Origin: Pseudomonas triticicola
GTDB taxonomy: Bacteria > Pseudomonadota > Gammaproteobacteria > Pseudomonadales > Pseudomonadaceae
Length of the DNA stretch: 64,000 nt
NCBI RefSeq assembly: GCF_019145375.1
Contig: NZ_JAHSTX010000001.1
Location: forward strand, 2,579,001-2,643,000
Reading direction: 5' to 3'
Below are positions 1-8,486 of the stretch, piece after piece. The notes beneath the pieces were generated by a model. The model saw only the letters and a list, made by a program, of their open reading frames with translations. It did no database searches and had not been told where the DNA came from. How positions within the stretch are numbered: the first letter of the stretch is position 1; each line of letters starts with the position of its first letter. The position numbers and the translations under genes were made by a program.

Positions 1-440
1 TCCAGCACATCGCGGACCCTCAGCGGTGCCTCACCGTTGGCGATGCGTTTCTGTGACAGGTGATCGGCCACGGCGAGGATGGCACCGAGGTTGTCCGATG
101 GATGCCCCCATTCGGCGGCGAGCCAGGTGTCGTTGTAGTCGAGCCAGCGGACAATGCAGCCGATATCCCAAGCGGCTTTGACCGGATCGAGGCGATAAGG
201 GGTACCTGGCACTCGTGCACCGAACGGTACAACCGTGCCTTCAACGATCGGGCCGAGGTGTTTCGTGCATTCGGGGAAACGCAGGGCCAGCAGACCGCAG
301 CCCAGCGTGTCGATCAGGCAATTGCGCGCGGTGTTCAGCGCCTCGGCGGATTCGGGCTTGAAGGTGAGGACGTAGTCGGCGATGTCCTGCAGGACTGCGT
401 CGTAATCGGGGCGGTTGTTCAGGTCGACGTTGGCGCTCAT
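1..440 (-). CDS. prpD: 2-methylcitrate dehydratase PrpD (N-terminal part; cut by window edge)
   Basis: Only the first 146 codons are inside the window; the rest lies beyond position 1. The protein starts [16 protein letters not shown] and continues with residues typical of the MmgE/PrpD family, which dehydrates 2-methylcitrate to 2-methyl-cis-aconitate in propionate breakdown. It is the last gene of the minus-strand prp cluster, separated from prpF by 186 bases that hold a REP pair. The operon also has acnD and prpF, which together do the same dehydration plus isomerisation, so PrpD may be partly redundant. The ribosome site before the chosen ATG is weak; the start is chosen by similarity to the usual PrpD N-terminus. 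Confidence 0.93.
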   Translation of the reverse strand, partial: MSANVDLNNRPDYDAVLQDIADYVLTFKPESAEALNTARNCLIDTLGCGLLALRFPECTKHLGPIVEGTVVPFGARVPGTPYRLDPVKAAWDIGCIVRWLDYNDTWLAAEWGHPSDNLGAILAVADHLSQKRIANGEAPLRVRDVL

Positions 441-521
441 GTTCGATTCACTCGTGAAGTGGTTCGTTGATGGGACCTCGGTTCAGGGCTAACGATTTCT
501 TATGATTGAAATGCAATCCCC

Positions 522-610
522 TGTGGGAGCGAGCCTGCTCACGAAGGCTGAGCGTCAGTCAACATTTGCATGTCTGATGCATCGCTTTCGCGAGCAGGCT
601 CGCTCCCACA
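522..610. repeat. REP pair (REPIN-like), prpF/prpD gap
   Basis: Two inverted copies of the GCGAGCAGGCTCGCTCCCAC repeat face each other around a spacer of about 45 bases. The left copy has one change (CTGCTCACGAA). Confidence 0.9.
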
Positions 611-626
611 AGAATATTGCTGTTGC

Positions 627-1817
627 TTAAAAGCAATCGCCGGGCACGCGGACATAGCCTTCCATTAGCACCCGCGCACTGCGGCTCATGATGGCTTTCT
701 TCACCACCCATTCGCCATTCTCCAGCGTCGCCTCGGCGCCCACGCGCAACGTACCGGACGGATGTCCAAAGCGCACGGCATTGCGTTCAACGCCACCAGC
801 AGCAAGATTGACCAACGTCCCGGAAATCGCCGCCGCCGTGCCGATCGCCACTGCTGCCGTGCCCATCATCGCGTGGTGCAGTTTGCCCATCGACAACGCG
901 CGCACCAGCAGATCAACGTCACCAGCGGCAATCGCTTTTCCACTCGACGCTACGTAATCCGCTGGCTTGGCAACGAACGCAACTTTCGGCGTGTGTTGCC
1001 GCTTGGCGGCTTCTTCCAGATTGGCGATCAGGCCCATGCGCAACGCACCGTAAGCGCGAATGGTCTCGAACATCAGCAGCGCTTGCGGATCACTGTTGAT
1101 TGCGCCTTGCAGTTCGGTGCCGGTGTAACCGATGTCTTCGGCGTTGACGAATATCGTCGGGATCCCGGCGTTGATCATCGTCGCCTTGAACGTGCCGACA
1201 CCCGGTACTTCCAGCTCATCGACCAGATTGCCGGTGGGGAACATCGAGCCACCGCCGCCCTCTTCTTCCGCCGCCGGATCCATGAATTCGACCTGCACTT
1301 CGGCCGCCGGAAAGGTCACGCCGTCGAGTTCGAAATCACCGGTTTCCTGCACTTCGCCGTCGGTGATCGGCACGTGGGCGATGATGGTCTTGCCGATGTT
1401 GGCCTGCCACACGCGCACCACCGCGACACCGTTTTGCGGGATGCGGCTGGCGTCGACCAGACCGTTGCTGATGGCAAACGAACCGACCGCCGCCGAGAGG
1501 TTGCCGCAGTTGCCGCTCCAGTCGACGAACGGCTTGTCGATCGACACCTGACCGAACAGGTAGTCGACGTCGTGATCGGCACGGGTGCTTTTCGACAGGA
1601 TCACGGTTTTGCTGGTGCTCGACGTCGCACCGCCCATGCCGTCGATCTGCTTGTCGTAGGGATCGGGGCTGCCGATCACTCGCAGCAACAAAGCGTCGCG
1701 CGCCGGGCCTGGAACCTGCGCTGCTTCGGGCAGATCCTTGAGGCTGAAGAACACGCCTTTGCTGGTGCCGCCGCGCATGTAGGTGGCAGCGATTCTGATT
1801 TGTGGTGCGTGAGCCAT
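627..1817 (-). CDS. prpF: 2-methylaconitate cis-trans isomerase PrpF
   Basis: The 396-residue product matches PrpF in length and motifs. PrpF has the diaminopimelate-epimerase fold and moves the double bond of the 2-methylaconitate made by AcnD so that it can be rehydrated to 2-methylisocitrate. The N-terminus carries the family signature MRGGTSKGVFF (residues 14-24), and a second conserved stretch WSGNCGNLSAAVG lies near the middle. I use the ATG at 1817, which gives MAHAPQIRIAATYMRGG; an upstream in-frame extension to 1910 is not family-like and enters the acnD 3' end. It lies 52 bases after acnD and is probably co-transcribed with it. Confidence 0.96.
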   Translation of the reverse strand: MAHAPQIRIAATYMRGGTSKGVFFSLKDLPEAAQVPGPARDALLLRVIGSPDPYDKQIDGMGGATSSTSKTVILSKSTRADHDVDYLFGQVSIDKPFVDWSGNCGNLSAAVGSFAISNGLVDASRIPQNGVAVVRVWQANIGKTIIAHVPITDGEVQETGDFELDGVTFPAAEVQVEFMDPAAEEEGGGGSMFPTGNLVDELEVPGVGTFKATMINAGIPTIFVNAEDIGYTGTELQGAINSDPQALLMFETIRAYGALRMGLIANLEEAAKRQHTPKVAFVAKPADYVASSGKAIAAGDVDLLVRALSMGKLHHAMMGTAAVAIGTAAAISGTLVNLAAGGVERNAVRFGHPSGTLRVGAEATLENGEWVVKKAIMSRSARVLMEGYVRVPGDCF

Positions 1818-1869
1818 GGTGCTCCTTACCGAAGGCATGGGACTTGAAATCCCATGCCCACACGTTGAT

Positions 1870-4464
1870 TTAAACGGCGACCGCCGATCCTTCGAGGAAG
1901 TCCTGAGCAAAGCGCTGCAACACGCCGCCGGCCTCGTAGATCGACACTTCTTCAGCGGTATCGAGACGGCACGTCACTGGCACTTCGACGCGCTCGCCGT
2001 TCTTGCGATGAATCACCAGCGTCAGATCCGCACGCGGCTTGCGCTCGCCGATCACGTCGTAGGTTTCGCTGCCATCGATGGCCAGGGTGTGGCGGTTGGT
2101 GCCGGGTTTGAATTCCAGCGGCAACACGCCCATGCCCACCAGGTTGGTGCGGTGAATGCGCTCGAAACCTTCAGCGGCAATCGCCTCGACACCGGCCAGG
2201 CGAACGCCTTTCGCCGCCCAGTCACGGGACGAACCCTGACCGTAGTCAGCGCCAGCGATGATGATCAGCGGCTGCTTGCGTTGCATGTAGGTTTCGATGG
2301 CTTCCCACATACGCATGACCTGGCCTTCCGGCTCGACACGCGCCAGCGAACCCTGCTTGACCTTGCCGTTTTCCACGACCATTTCGTTGAACAGTTTCGG
2401 GTTGGCGAACGTTGCGCGCTGGGCGGTCAGGTGGTCGCCACGGTGGGTGGCGTAGGAGTTGAAGTCCTCTTCCGGCAGGCCCATTTTCGCCAGGTATTCG
2501 CCGGCGGCGCTGTCGAGCATGATCGCGTTCGATGGCGACAGGTGATCAGTGGTGATGTTGTCCGGCAGCACCGCCAGCGGGCGCATGCCCTTCAGCGGAC
2601 GGGCGCCGGCCAGCGCGCCTTCCCAGTACGGCGGACGGCGGATGTAGGTGCTCATCTCGCGCCAGTCGTACAGCGGCGCGACTTTCGGCCCGGTGTCTTC
2701 ATGCACGGCGAACATCGGAATGTAGACCTGACGGAACTGCTCAGGCTTGACCGACGACTTCACCACCGCATCGATTTCTTCGTCGCTCGGCCAGATGTCT
2801 TTCAGGCGAATTTCCCGACCATCGACCACGCCCAGCACATCCTTCTCGATATCGAAACGGATGGTCCCGGCGATCGCGTAGGCAACCACCAGCGGCGGCG
2901 AAGCAAGGAATGCCTGTTTGGCGTACGGGTGAATGCGGCCGTCGAAGTTGCGGTTGCCGGAAAGCACGGCGGTTGCGTACAAATCGCGGTCGATGATCTC
3001 TTGCTGGATCAGCGGATCGAGGGCGCCGGACATGCCATTGCAGGTGGTGCAGGCAAACGCCACAACGCCGAAACCGAGCTGCTCCAGCTCAGTGGTCAGC
3101 CCCGCTTCATCGAGGTACAGCGCCACGGTTTTCGAACCGGGCGCCAGCGAGGATTTGACCCACGGCTTGCGCGTCAGGCCGAGCTTGTTGGCATTGCGCG
3201 CCAACAGGCCAGCGGCGATGACGTTGCGCGGGTTGCTGGTGTTGGTGCAACTGGTGATGGCGGCGATGATCACTGCGCCGTTGGGCATTTGCCCCGGCAC
3301 GTCATCCCACTGGCCGGAGATGCCTTTGGCCGCCAGATCGGACACCGCGACGCGGGCGTGCGGGTTGCTCGGGCCGGCCATGTTGCGCACCACCGAGGAC
3401 AGATCAAAAGTCAGGCCGCGCTCGTATTGCGCGCCTTTCAAGCTGTCAGCCCACAGGCCAGTCAACTTGGCGTATTGCTCGACCAATTGAACCTGCTGGT
3501 CTTCACGACCGGTCAGTTTCAGGTAATCGATGGTCTGCTGGTCGATGTAGAACATCGCCGCCGTGGCGCCGTATTCCGGGGCCATGTTGGAAATTGTGGC
3601 GCGGTCGCCGAGGGTCAGCGCTGCTGCACCTTCACCGAAGAACTCCAGCCAGGCACCGACGACTTTCTGTTTGCGCAGGTATTCGGTCAGGGCCAGGACC
3701 ATGTCGGTAGCGGTGATGCCCGGCTGCAGCTTGCCGGTCAGTTCGACGCCAACGCTTTCCGGCAGACGCATCCACGACGCACGGCCGAGCATCACGCTCT
3801 CGGCTTCGAGGCCGCCAACGCCGATCGCGATCACACCGAGCGCATCGACGTGCGGCGTGTGGCTGTCGGTGCCGACGCAGGTGTCGGGGAACGCCACGCC
3901 TTCGCGCACCTGAATCACCGGGGACATTTTCTCCAGGTTGATCTGGTGCATGATGCCGTTGCCCGGCGGGATCACATCGACGTTCTTGAAGGCCTTTTTG
4001 GTCCAGTTGATGAAGTGGAAACGGTCTTCGTTGCGGCGATCTTCGATGGCGCGGTTCTTCTCGAAGGCCTGGGCATCGAAACCGCCCGCCTCGACGGCCA
4101 GCGAGTGGTCGACGATCAATTGCGTCGGCACTACCGGGTTGACCTGCGCCGGGTCGCCGCCCTGCAAAGCGATGGCATCGCGCAGGCCAGCGAGGTCGAC
4201 CAGCGCGGTCTGGCCGAGGATGTCATGGCAGACCACCCGCGCCGGGAACCACGGGAAATCGAGATCGCGCTTGCGTTCGATCAGTTGCTTGAGCGAGTCG
4301 GTGAGCGTGGCCGGGTCGCAGCGACGCACGAGGTTTTCCGCCAGCACGCGTGAGGTGTACGGCAGGGTGTCGTAGCTGCCAGGCGCAATCGCCTCGACCG
4401 CCGCGCGGGTGTCGAAGTAATCCAGCGGCGTGCCGGGCAGGTTCTTGCGGAATTCTGTGTTCAT
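1870..4464 (-). CDS. acnD: Fe/S-dependent 2-methylisocitrate dehydratase AcnD
   Basis: An 864-residue aconitase-family protein placed between prpC and prpF, which identifies it as AcnD rather than a TCA aconitase. It dehydrates 2-methylcitrate using a [4Fe-4S] cluster. The three cluster cysteines are visible: C406 in ITSCTNTSNP, and C472 and C475 in ACTTCNGMSG. The N-terminal catalytic domains run to about residue 600 and the swivel domain follows, with GADYGQGSSRDWAAKGVR near residue 740. PrpF is the known partner for the AcnD product. The gap to prpC holds a REP pair. Confidence 0.97.
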   Translation of the reverse strand: MNTEFRKNLPGTPLDYFDTRAAVEAIAPGSYDTLPYTSRVLAENLVRRCDPATLTDSLKQLIERKRDLDFPWFPARVVCHDILGQTALVDLAGLRDAIALQGGDPAQVNPVVPTQLIVDHSLAVEAGGFDAQAFEKNRAIEDRRNEDRFHFINWTKKAFKNVDVIPPGNGIMHQINLEKMSPVIQVREGVAFPDTCVGTDSHTPHVDALGVIAIGVGGLEAESVMLGRASWMRLPESVGVELTGKLQPGITATDMVLALTEYLRKQKVVGAWLEFFGEGAAALTLGDRATISNMAPEYGATAAMFYIDQQTIDYLKLTGREDQQVQLVEQYAKLTGLWADSLKGAQYERGLTFDLSSVVRNMAGPSNPHARVAVSDLAAKGISGQWDDVPGQMPNGAVIIAAITSCTNTSNPRNVIAAGLLARNANKLGLTRKPWVKSSLAPGSKTVALYLDEAGLTTELEQLGFGVVAFACTTCNGMSGALDPLIQQEIIDRDLYATAVLSGNRNFDGRIHPYAKQAFLASPPLVVAYAIAGTIRFDIEKDVLGVVDGREIRLKDIWPSDEEIDAVVKSSVKPEQFRQVYIPMFAVHEDTGPKVAPLYDWREMSTYIRRPPYWEGALAGARPLKGMRPLAVLPDNITTDHLSPSNAIMLDSAAGEYLAKMGLPEEDFNSYATHRGDHLTAQRATFANPKLFNEMVVENGKVKQGSLARVEPEGQVMRMWEAIETYMQRKQPLIIIAGADYGQGSSRDWAAKGVRLAGVEAIAAEGFERIHRTNLVGMGVLPLEFKPGTNRHTLAIDGSETYDVIGERKPRADLTLVIHRKNGERVEVPVTCRLDTAEEVSIYEAGGVLQRFAQDFLEGSAVAV

Positions 4465-4532
4465 CGGGTCAGGACTCGGGTCACGGTGATTTCAAAGGGT
4501 GAGGCCAGACACCTGAGTTGCACACCGTCCAC

Positions 4533-4622
4533 TGTGGGAGCGAGCCTGCTCGCGAAAGCGGTAGATCAGTCGACATCAATGTTGAATGTCAGTCCGTCTT
4601 CGCGAGCAGGCTCGCTCCCACA
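4533..4622. repeat. REP pair (REPIN-like), prpC/acnD gap
   Basis: Inverted REP copies facing each other, 90 bases in all. It differs at only three positions from the pair at 5829-5918, spacer included. Confidence 0.92.
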
Positions 4623-4662
4623 GGGTCTAGCGGGGTTCTCTGGTTCCGGGTCAGCTCACCAT

Positions 4663-5790
4663 TCAGCGACGTTCGATTGGCACGAACTTGCGCTGTTCGA
4701 CGCCGGTGTATTCGGCGCTCGGGCGGATGATGCGGTTGTTGGCGCGTTGTTCGAACACGTGCGCGGCCCAGCCGGTCAGGCGCGAGCAGACGAAGATCGG
4801 CGTGAACAGCTTGGTCGGGATACCCATGAAGTGGTACGCCGAGGCATGGTAGAAGTCGGCATTCGGGAACAGTTTCTTCTGCTCCCACATGGTCTTGTCG
4901 ATGGCTTCCGAGACTGGGAACAACACCTTGTCACCGACCTCGTCCGCGAGTTTTTTCGCCCAGCCCTTGATCACCTCGTTGCGCGGGTCGCTGTCCTTAT
5001 AGATCGCGTGGCCGAAGCCCATGATCTTGTCCTTGCGCTCGAGCATGCCCAGGGTGCCTTTGATCGCCTCTTCCGGTGAACCGAAGCGCTCGATCATTTC
5101 CATCGCCGCTTCGTTGGCGCCACCGTGCAACGGGCCACGCAGCGAACCGATCGCCGCCGTCACGCACGAGTACAGATCCGACAAAGTCGAAGCGCAAACC
5201 CGTGCGGTGAAGGTTGAGGCATTGAATTCGTGTTCGGCGTAGAGGATCAGCGACACGTTCATGACTTTGACGTGCAGTTCGCTCGGCTTCTTGCCGTGCA
5301 GCAAATGCAGGAAGTGGCCGCCAATGGTCGGCTCGTCGCTGACGCAGTCGATGCGCTTGCCGTCGTGGCTGAAGCGATACCAGTAGCACATGATCGCCGG
5401 GAACGCGGCGAGCAGACGGTCGGTCTTGTCGCGCTGTTCGGAGAAGTCTTTCTCCGGTTCGATGTTGCCGAGGAATGAGCAACCGGTGCGCATGACGTCC
5501 ATCGGATGCGCGTCAGCCGGGATGCGCTCAAGCACTTCCTTGAGCGCTTGCGGCAGGTCGCGCAGCTTGCTCAGTTTGCTTTGATAGTCGGCCAGTTGCG
5601 CTTTGGTCGGCAGTTCGCCGTACAGCAGCAGATAGGCGACTTCTTCAAATTGCGCGTCGGCGGCCAGTTCACGCACGTCGTAGCCGCGATAGGTCAGCCC
5701 GGCACCGGCCTGGCCCACGGTGGACAATGCGGTTTGCCCGGCAACCTGGCCACGGAGCCCGGCGCCACTGAGTACTTTTGCTTCGGCCAT
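4663..5790 (-). CDS. prpC: 2-methylcitrate synthase PrpC
   Basis: A 375-residue citrate-synthase-family enzyme that condenses propionyl-CoA with oxaloacetate. Conserved active-site stretches are present: LHGGANEAAM around the first histidine and MGFGHAIYK around the second. The start at 5790 (MAEAKVLSG) follows a GGAGA ribosome site; a start four codons upstream is possible but would cover that site. It sits between prpB and acnD, which makes 2-methylcitrate synthase more likely than the TCA enzyme GltA. Near-identical REP pairs lie on both sides of the gene. Confidence 0.97.
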   Translation of the reverse strand: MAEAKVLSGAGLRGQVAGQTALSTVGQAGAGLTYRGYDVRELAADAQFEEVAYLLLYGELPTKAQLADYQSKLSKLRDLPQALKEVLERIPADAHPMDVMRTGCSFLGNIEPEKDFSEQRDKTDRLLAAFPAIMCYWYRFSHDGKRIDCVSDEPTIGGHFLHLLHGKKPSELHVKVMNVSLILYAEHEFNASTFTARVCASTLSDLYSCVTAAIGSLRGPLHGGANEAAMEMIERFGSPEEAIKGTLGMLERKDKIMGFGHAIYKDSDPRNEVIKGWAKKLADEVGDKVLFPVSEAIDKTMWEQKKLFPNADFYHASAYHFMGIPTKLFTPIFVCSRLTGWAAHVFEQRANNRIIRPSAEYTGVEQRKFVPIERR

Positions 5791-5828
5791 TGTTGTCTCC
5801 AATCTTCTTGAATTTGTATGGGGAAACT

Positions 5829-5918
5829 TGTGGGAGCGAGCCTGCTCGCGAAAGCGCTGGATCAGTCGACATCAATGTTGGATGTCAGTCCGTCTTCGCG
5901 AGCAGGCTCGCTCCCACA
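5829..5918. repeat. REP pair (REPIN-like), prpB/prpC gap
   Basis: Inverted REP copies with a spacer nearly identical to that at 4533-4622 (3 mismatches in 90 bases). Confidence 0.92.
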
Positions 5919-5927
5919 GGGTTTTGT

Positions 5928-6821
5928 TCAGCCTTTCTTCTGTGCAAACAACGCATCGAGCTTCTGCTCGAACGTGTGGTAATCGATACGATCGTAAAGC
6001 TCCATGCGAGTCTGCATGGTGTCGATGACATTCTGTTGCGTGCCGTCGCGGCGGATCGCCGTGTAGACATTTTCCGCCGCCTTGTTCATCGCGCGGAACG
6101 CCGACAGCGGGTACAGCACCAGCGACACATCGGCGCCGGCCAGTTGTTCGGTGGTGTACAGCGGCGTTGCGCCGAACTCGGTGATGTTGGCCAGGATCGG
6201 TGCTTTCACACGGTTGGCGAACAGCTTGTACATGTCCAGCTCGGTAATCGCCTCAGGGAAAATCATGTCAGCGCCGGCCTCGATGCACGCCGCCGCACGA
6301 TCAAGTGCCGATTCCAGACCTTCCACTGCCAGTGCGTCGGTACGCGCCATGATCACGAAGCTGTCATCGGTACGGGCATCGACGGCGGCTTTGATGCGAT
6401 CGACCATTTCCTGCTGGCTGACGATTTCTTTATTGGGGCGATGGCCGCAGCGCTTGGCGCCGACCTGATCCTCAATGTGAATTGCCGCCGCGCCGAACTT
6501 GATCATCGACTTGACCGTGCGCGCGACGTTGAAGGCCGACGAGCCAAAACCGGTGTCGACATCCACCAGCAGCGGCAGGTCGCAAACGTCGGTGATACGG
6601 CGCACGTCGGTCAGCACGTCGTCCAGCCCGGTGATGCCCAGATCCGGCACACCAAGCGAGCCTGCGGCCACGCCGCCGCCGGACAGGTAGATCGCCTTGA
6701 AACCGGCGCGCTTGGCCAGCAGCGCGTGGTTGGCGTTGATCGCGCCGACCACTTGCAAAGGATGCTCGCTGGCGACCGCATCGCGGAAGCGCTGGCCCGG
6801 CGTGTTCAGGATGGAAGTCAT
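5928..6821 (-). CDS. prpB: Methylisocitrate lyase PrpB
   Basis: A 297-residue isocitrate-lyase-superfamily enzyme that splits 2-methylisocitrate into pyruvate and succinate, the last step of the cycle. The active-site loop reads KRCGH (residues 123-127, catalytic C125), the PrpB form of the lyase signature. Upstream, VDVDTGFG supplies the metal-binding aspartates. Its start codon overlaps the stop of the GntR regulator by 4 bases, so regulator and enzyme are translationally coupled and the regulator heads the operon. Confidence 0.97.
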   Translation of the reverse strand: MTSILNTPGQRFRDAVASEHPLQVVGAINANHALLAKRAGFKAIYLSGGGVAAGSLGVPDLGITGLDDVLTDVRRITDVCDLPLLVDVDTGFGSSAFNVARTVKSMIKFGAAAIHIEDQVGAKRCGHRPNKEIVSQQEMVDRIKAAVDARTDDSFVIMARTDALAVEGLESALDRAAACIEAGADMIFPEAITELDMYKLFANRVKAPILANITEFGATPLYTTEQLAGADVSLVLYPLSAFRAMNKAAENVYTAIRRDGTQQNVIDTMQTRMELYDRIDYHTFEQKLDALFAQKKG

Positions 6822-7543
6822 GCATCACCTCGTTCAGTGGCTGTCTTGTTGTGGGCGCCGTCCTCGTAGTGACGGGCGATGTTGCGTTTCGAGGCGCCGA
6901 TGTGGCGGCGCATCAACAGTTCCGCGAGCTCGCCGTCACGGTCGGCGATGGCATCGAGAATGCGGTGGTGTTCGGCGAAGGCCTGGTGCGGGCGGTTCGG
7001 CGTGGTGGAAAACTGGATGCGGTACATGCGCACCAGTTGATACAGCTCGCCGCAGAGCATCTGCGTCAGCGTGCGATTGCCGCTACCCTGGATGATCCGG
7101 TAATGAAAGTCGAAATCGCCTTCCTGCTGGTAGTAACCGACGCCGGCCTGAAACGCCGCATCGCGCTCGTGGGTTTCCAGCACCCGGCGCAGTTCGTCGA
7201 TCTCCTCGACGCTCATGCGCTCGGCGGCGAGGCGGCAGGCCATGCCTTCGAGGGATTCACGGATTTCATAGAGTTCGATCAATTCGGCATGGCTGAGGGA
7301 GACCACCCGCGCACCGACATGCGGCACACGCACCAGCAAGCGCTGGCCCTCAAGACGATGGATTGCCTCGCGCAACGGCCCGCGACTGATGCCATAGGTG
7401 CGCGCCAGTTCCGGCTCGGAGATCTTGCTGCCCGGGGCGATCTCGCCTTTGACGATGGCGGCCTGAATGCGCCGGAAGACGTTTTCCGATAGCGTCTCGG
7501 AATCGTCACCGCTGATGACCGGGGGATCGAGTTGATCCAGCAT
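6818..7543 (-). CDS. GntR-family (FadR subfamily) regulator of the methylcitrate operon
   Basis: A 241-residue protein with an N-terminal winged helix (about residues 18-80, including the stretch [20 protein letters not shown]) and a C-terminal all-helical FCD ligand domain, as in FadR-type GntR repressors. It is the first gene of the prp operon, so its effector is probably a pathway intermediate such as 2-methylcitrate; that is inference. I choose the ATG at 7543: it has an AAAGGTG ribosome site 9 bases upstream, and an ATTGTCGACA operator copy falls between that site and the start. An in-frame ATG at 7567 would put this operator inside the coding region. Confidence 0.92.
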   Translation of the reverse strand: MLDQLDPPVISGDDSETLSENVFRRIQAAIVKGEIAPGSKISEPELARTYGISRGPLREAIHRLEGQRLLVRVPHVGARVVSLSHAELIELYEIRESLEGMACRLAAERMSVEEIDELRRVLETHERDAAFQAGVGYYQQEGDFDFHYRIIQGSGNRTLTQMLCGELYQLVRMYRIQFSTTPNRPHQAFAEHHRILDAIADRDGELAELLMRRHIGASKRNIARHYEDGAHNKTATERGDA

Positions 7544-7544
7544 G

Positions 7545-7556
7545 ATTGTCGACACC
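7545..7556. promoter_or_regulatory. Putative GntR operator copy overlapping the regulator's ribosome site
   Basis: ATTGTCGACA directly upstream of the regulator start. The 8-base palindrome TGTCGACA also forms the core of the longer copy at 7618, with centres 73 bases apart. The position suggests autorepression. Confidence 0.6.
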
Positions 7557-7617
7557 TTTAAATCCAATGCGGCAAAAACTAGCCAATAAGACCGAATCAG
7601 TCAAAGGATAAATAGGT

Positions 7618-7629
7618 ATTGTCGACAAT
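7618..7629. promoter_or_regulatory. Putative GntR operator of the prp operon
   Basis: ATTGTCGACAAT is a perfect 12-base palindrome of the kind bound by FadR-type GntR proteins. It lies 75 bases upstream of the regulator start, where the operon promoter is expected. Confidence 0.7.
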
Positions 7630-7664
7630 CGTCTAATAACCGCTGCCAATCGATCATCTATTAC

Positions 7665-7754
7665 TGTGGGAGCGAGCCTGCTCGCGAAGGCGGCAGGTCA
7701 GTCGGCTTCTGCATCGAATGACACAGCGCATTCGCGAGCAGGCTCGCTCCCACA
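7665..7754. repeat. REP pair (REPIN-like), between prp regulator and protease gene
   Basis: Inverted REP copies facing each other. It occupies much of the 401-base gap between the divergent prp and ATP-grasp clusters; the remainder holds the operator above and the presumed promoters. Confidence 0.9.
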
Positions 7755-7944
7755 AGGGTGGCACCCCTTGCAGGTTTTGGGTCGGCGCAAGCGCTGGCGC
7801 CATAAAACCACCGTGCTAGAATGCCGCCCGCATTTGCGGGTCTTTAGTACGGCTTGCCATAAAAAGCTGCCAGGCACACGCGGGGGCTTGCGCACGGTTG
7901 CGCGGGCACCTGAACCGATAACGGAACGCTGCGCACCAGGATTT

Positions 7945-8481
7945 ATGAGACTCAAGCCTTTCCCCACCTTTTTTGCTCTGTTTTGCCTGCCCGGCCTCGC
8001 CGCCGCGGGGGAAAAAACCGTGTACGGCCTCAACGAATACGCTTCGCTTGACGGCATCAATCTCGAAGTTGCGGCCAAACTCGACACCGGGGCGAAAACC
8101 GCCTCGCTGAGCGCCCGCGACATCAAACGCTTCAAACGCAACGGTGAATCCTGGGTACGTTTCTACCTGGCCATCGACGCCGCGCATTCACACCCCATCG
8201 AACGGCCGCTGGCGCGGGTCAGCAAGATCAAGCGCCGCGCCGGCGACTACGATCCGGAAGAAGGCAAGCAGTACACCGCCCGCCCGGTCATCGAGCTGGA
8301 TATCTGCATGGGTTCGGCATTGCGCAGCATCGAAGTGAACCTCACCGACCGAAGTGCGTTCCAATACCCGCTTTTGATCGGCTCCGAGGCGCTGAAACGC
8401 TTCGACGCGCTGGTCGACCCCAGTCTTAAATACGCTGCCGGCAAACCTGCCTGCACCATCGCCGCTCACACCGCCGAGTAA
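7945..8481 (+). CDS. Exported retropepsin-like protease, 'ATP-dependent zinc protease' family (PF05618 type)
   Basis: The 178-residue product begins with a signal peptide (MRLKPFPTFFALFCLPGLAAA). The mature part carries KLDTGAKTASLSA, in which D47-T48-G49-A50 matches the Asp-Thr-Gly signature of retropepsin-type aspartic proteases. The common name 'ATP-dependent zinc protease' is therefore probably wrong; no zinc motif is seen. The start at 7945 is chosen for the signal peptide and the AGGA upstream. It is first in a three-gene run, 5 bases before the next gene. As I recall, related P. aeruginosa genes were named Rlo for an effect on osmotic stress tolerance. Substrate unknown. Confidence 0.85.
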   Translation: MRLKPFPTFFALFCLPGLAAAGEKTVYGLNEYASLDGINLEVAAKLDTGAKTASLSARDIKRFKRNGESWVRFYLAIDAAHSHPIERPLARVSKIKRRAGDYDPEEGKQYTARPVIELDICMGSALRSIEVNLTDRSAFQYPLLIGSEALKRFDALVDPSLKYAAGKPACTIAAHTAE

Positions 8482-8486
8482 TTTCC

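Noticed and set aside
1816..4353. 845-codon open frame on the plus strand opposite acnD
   Set aside because: Arginine/histidine-rich translation with no family features; it is the antisense shadow of a certain gene in GC-rich DNA.
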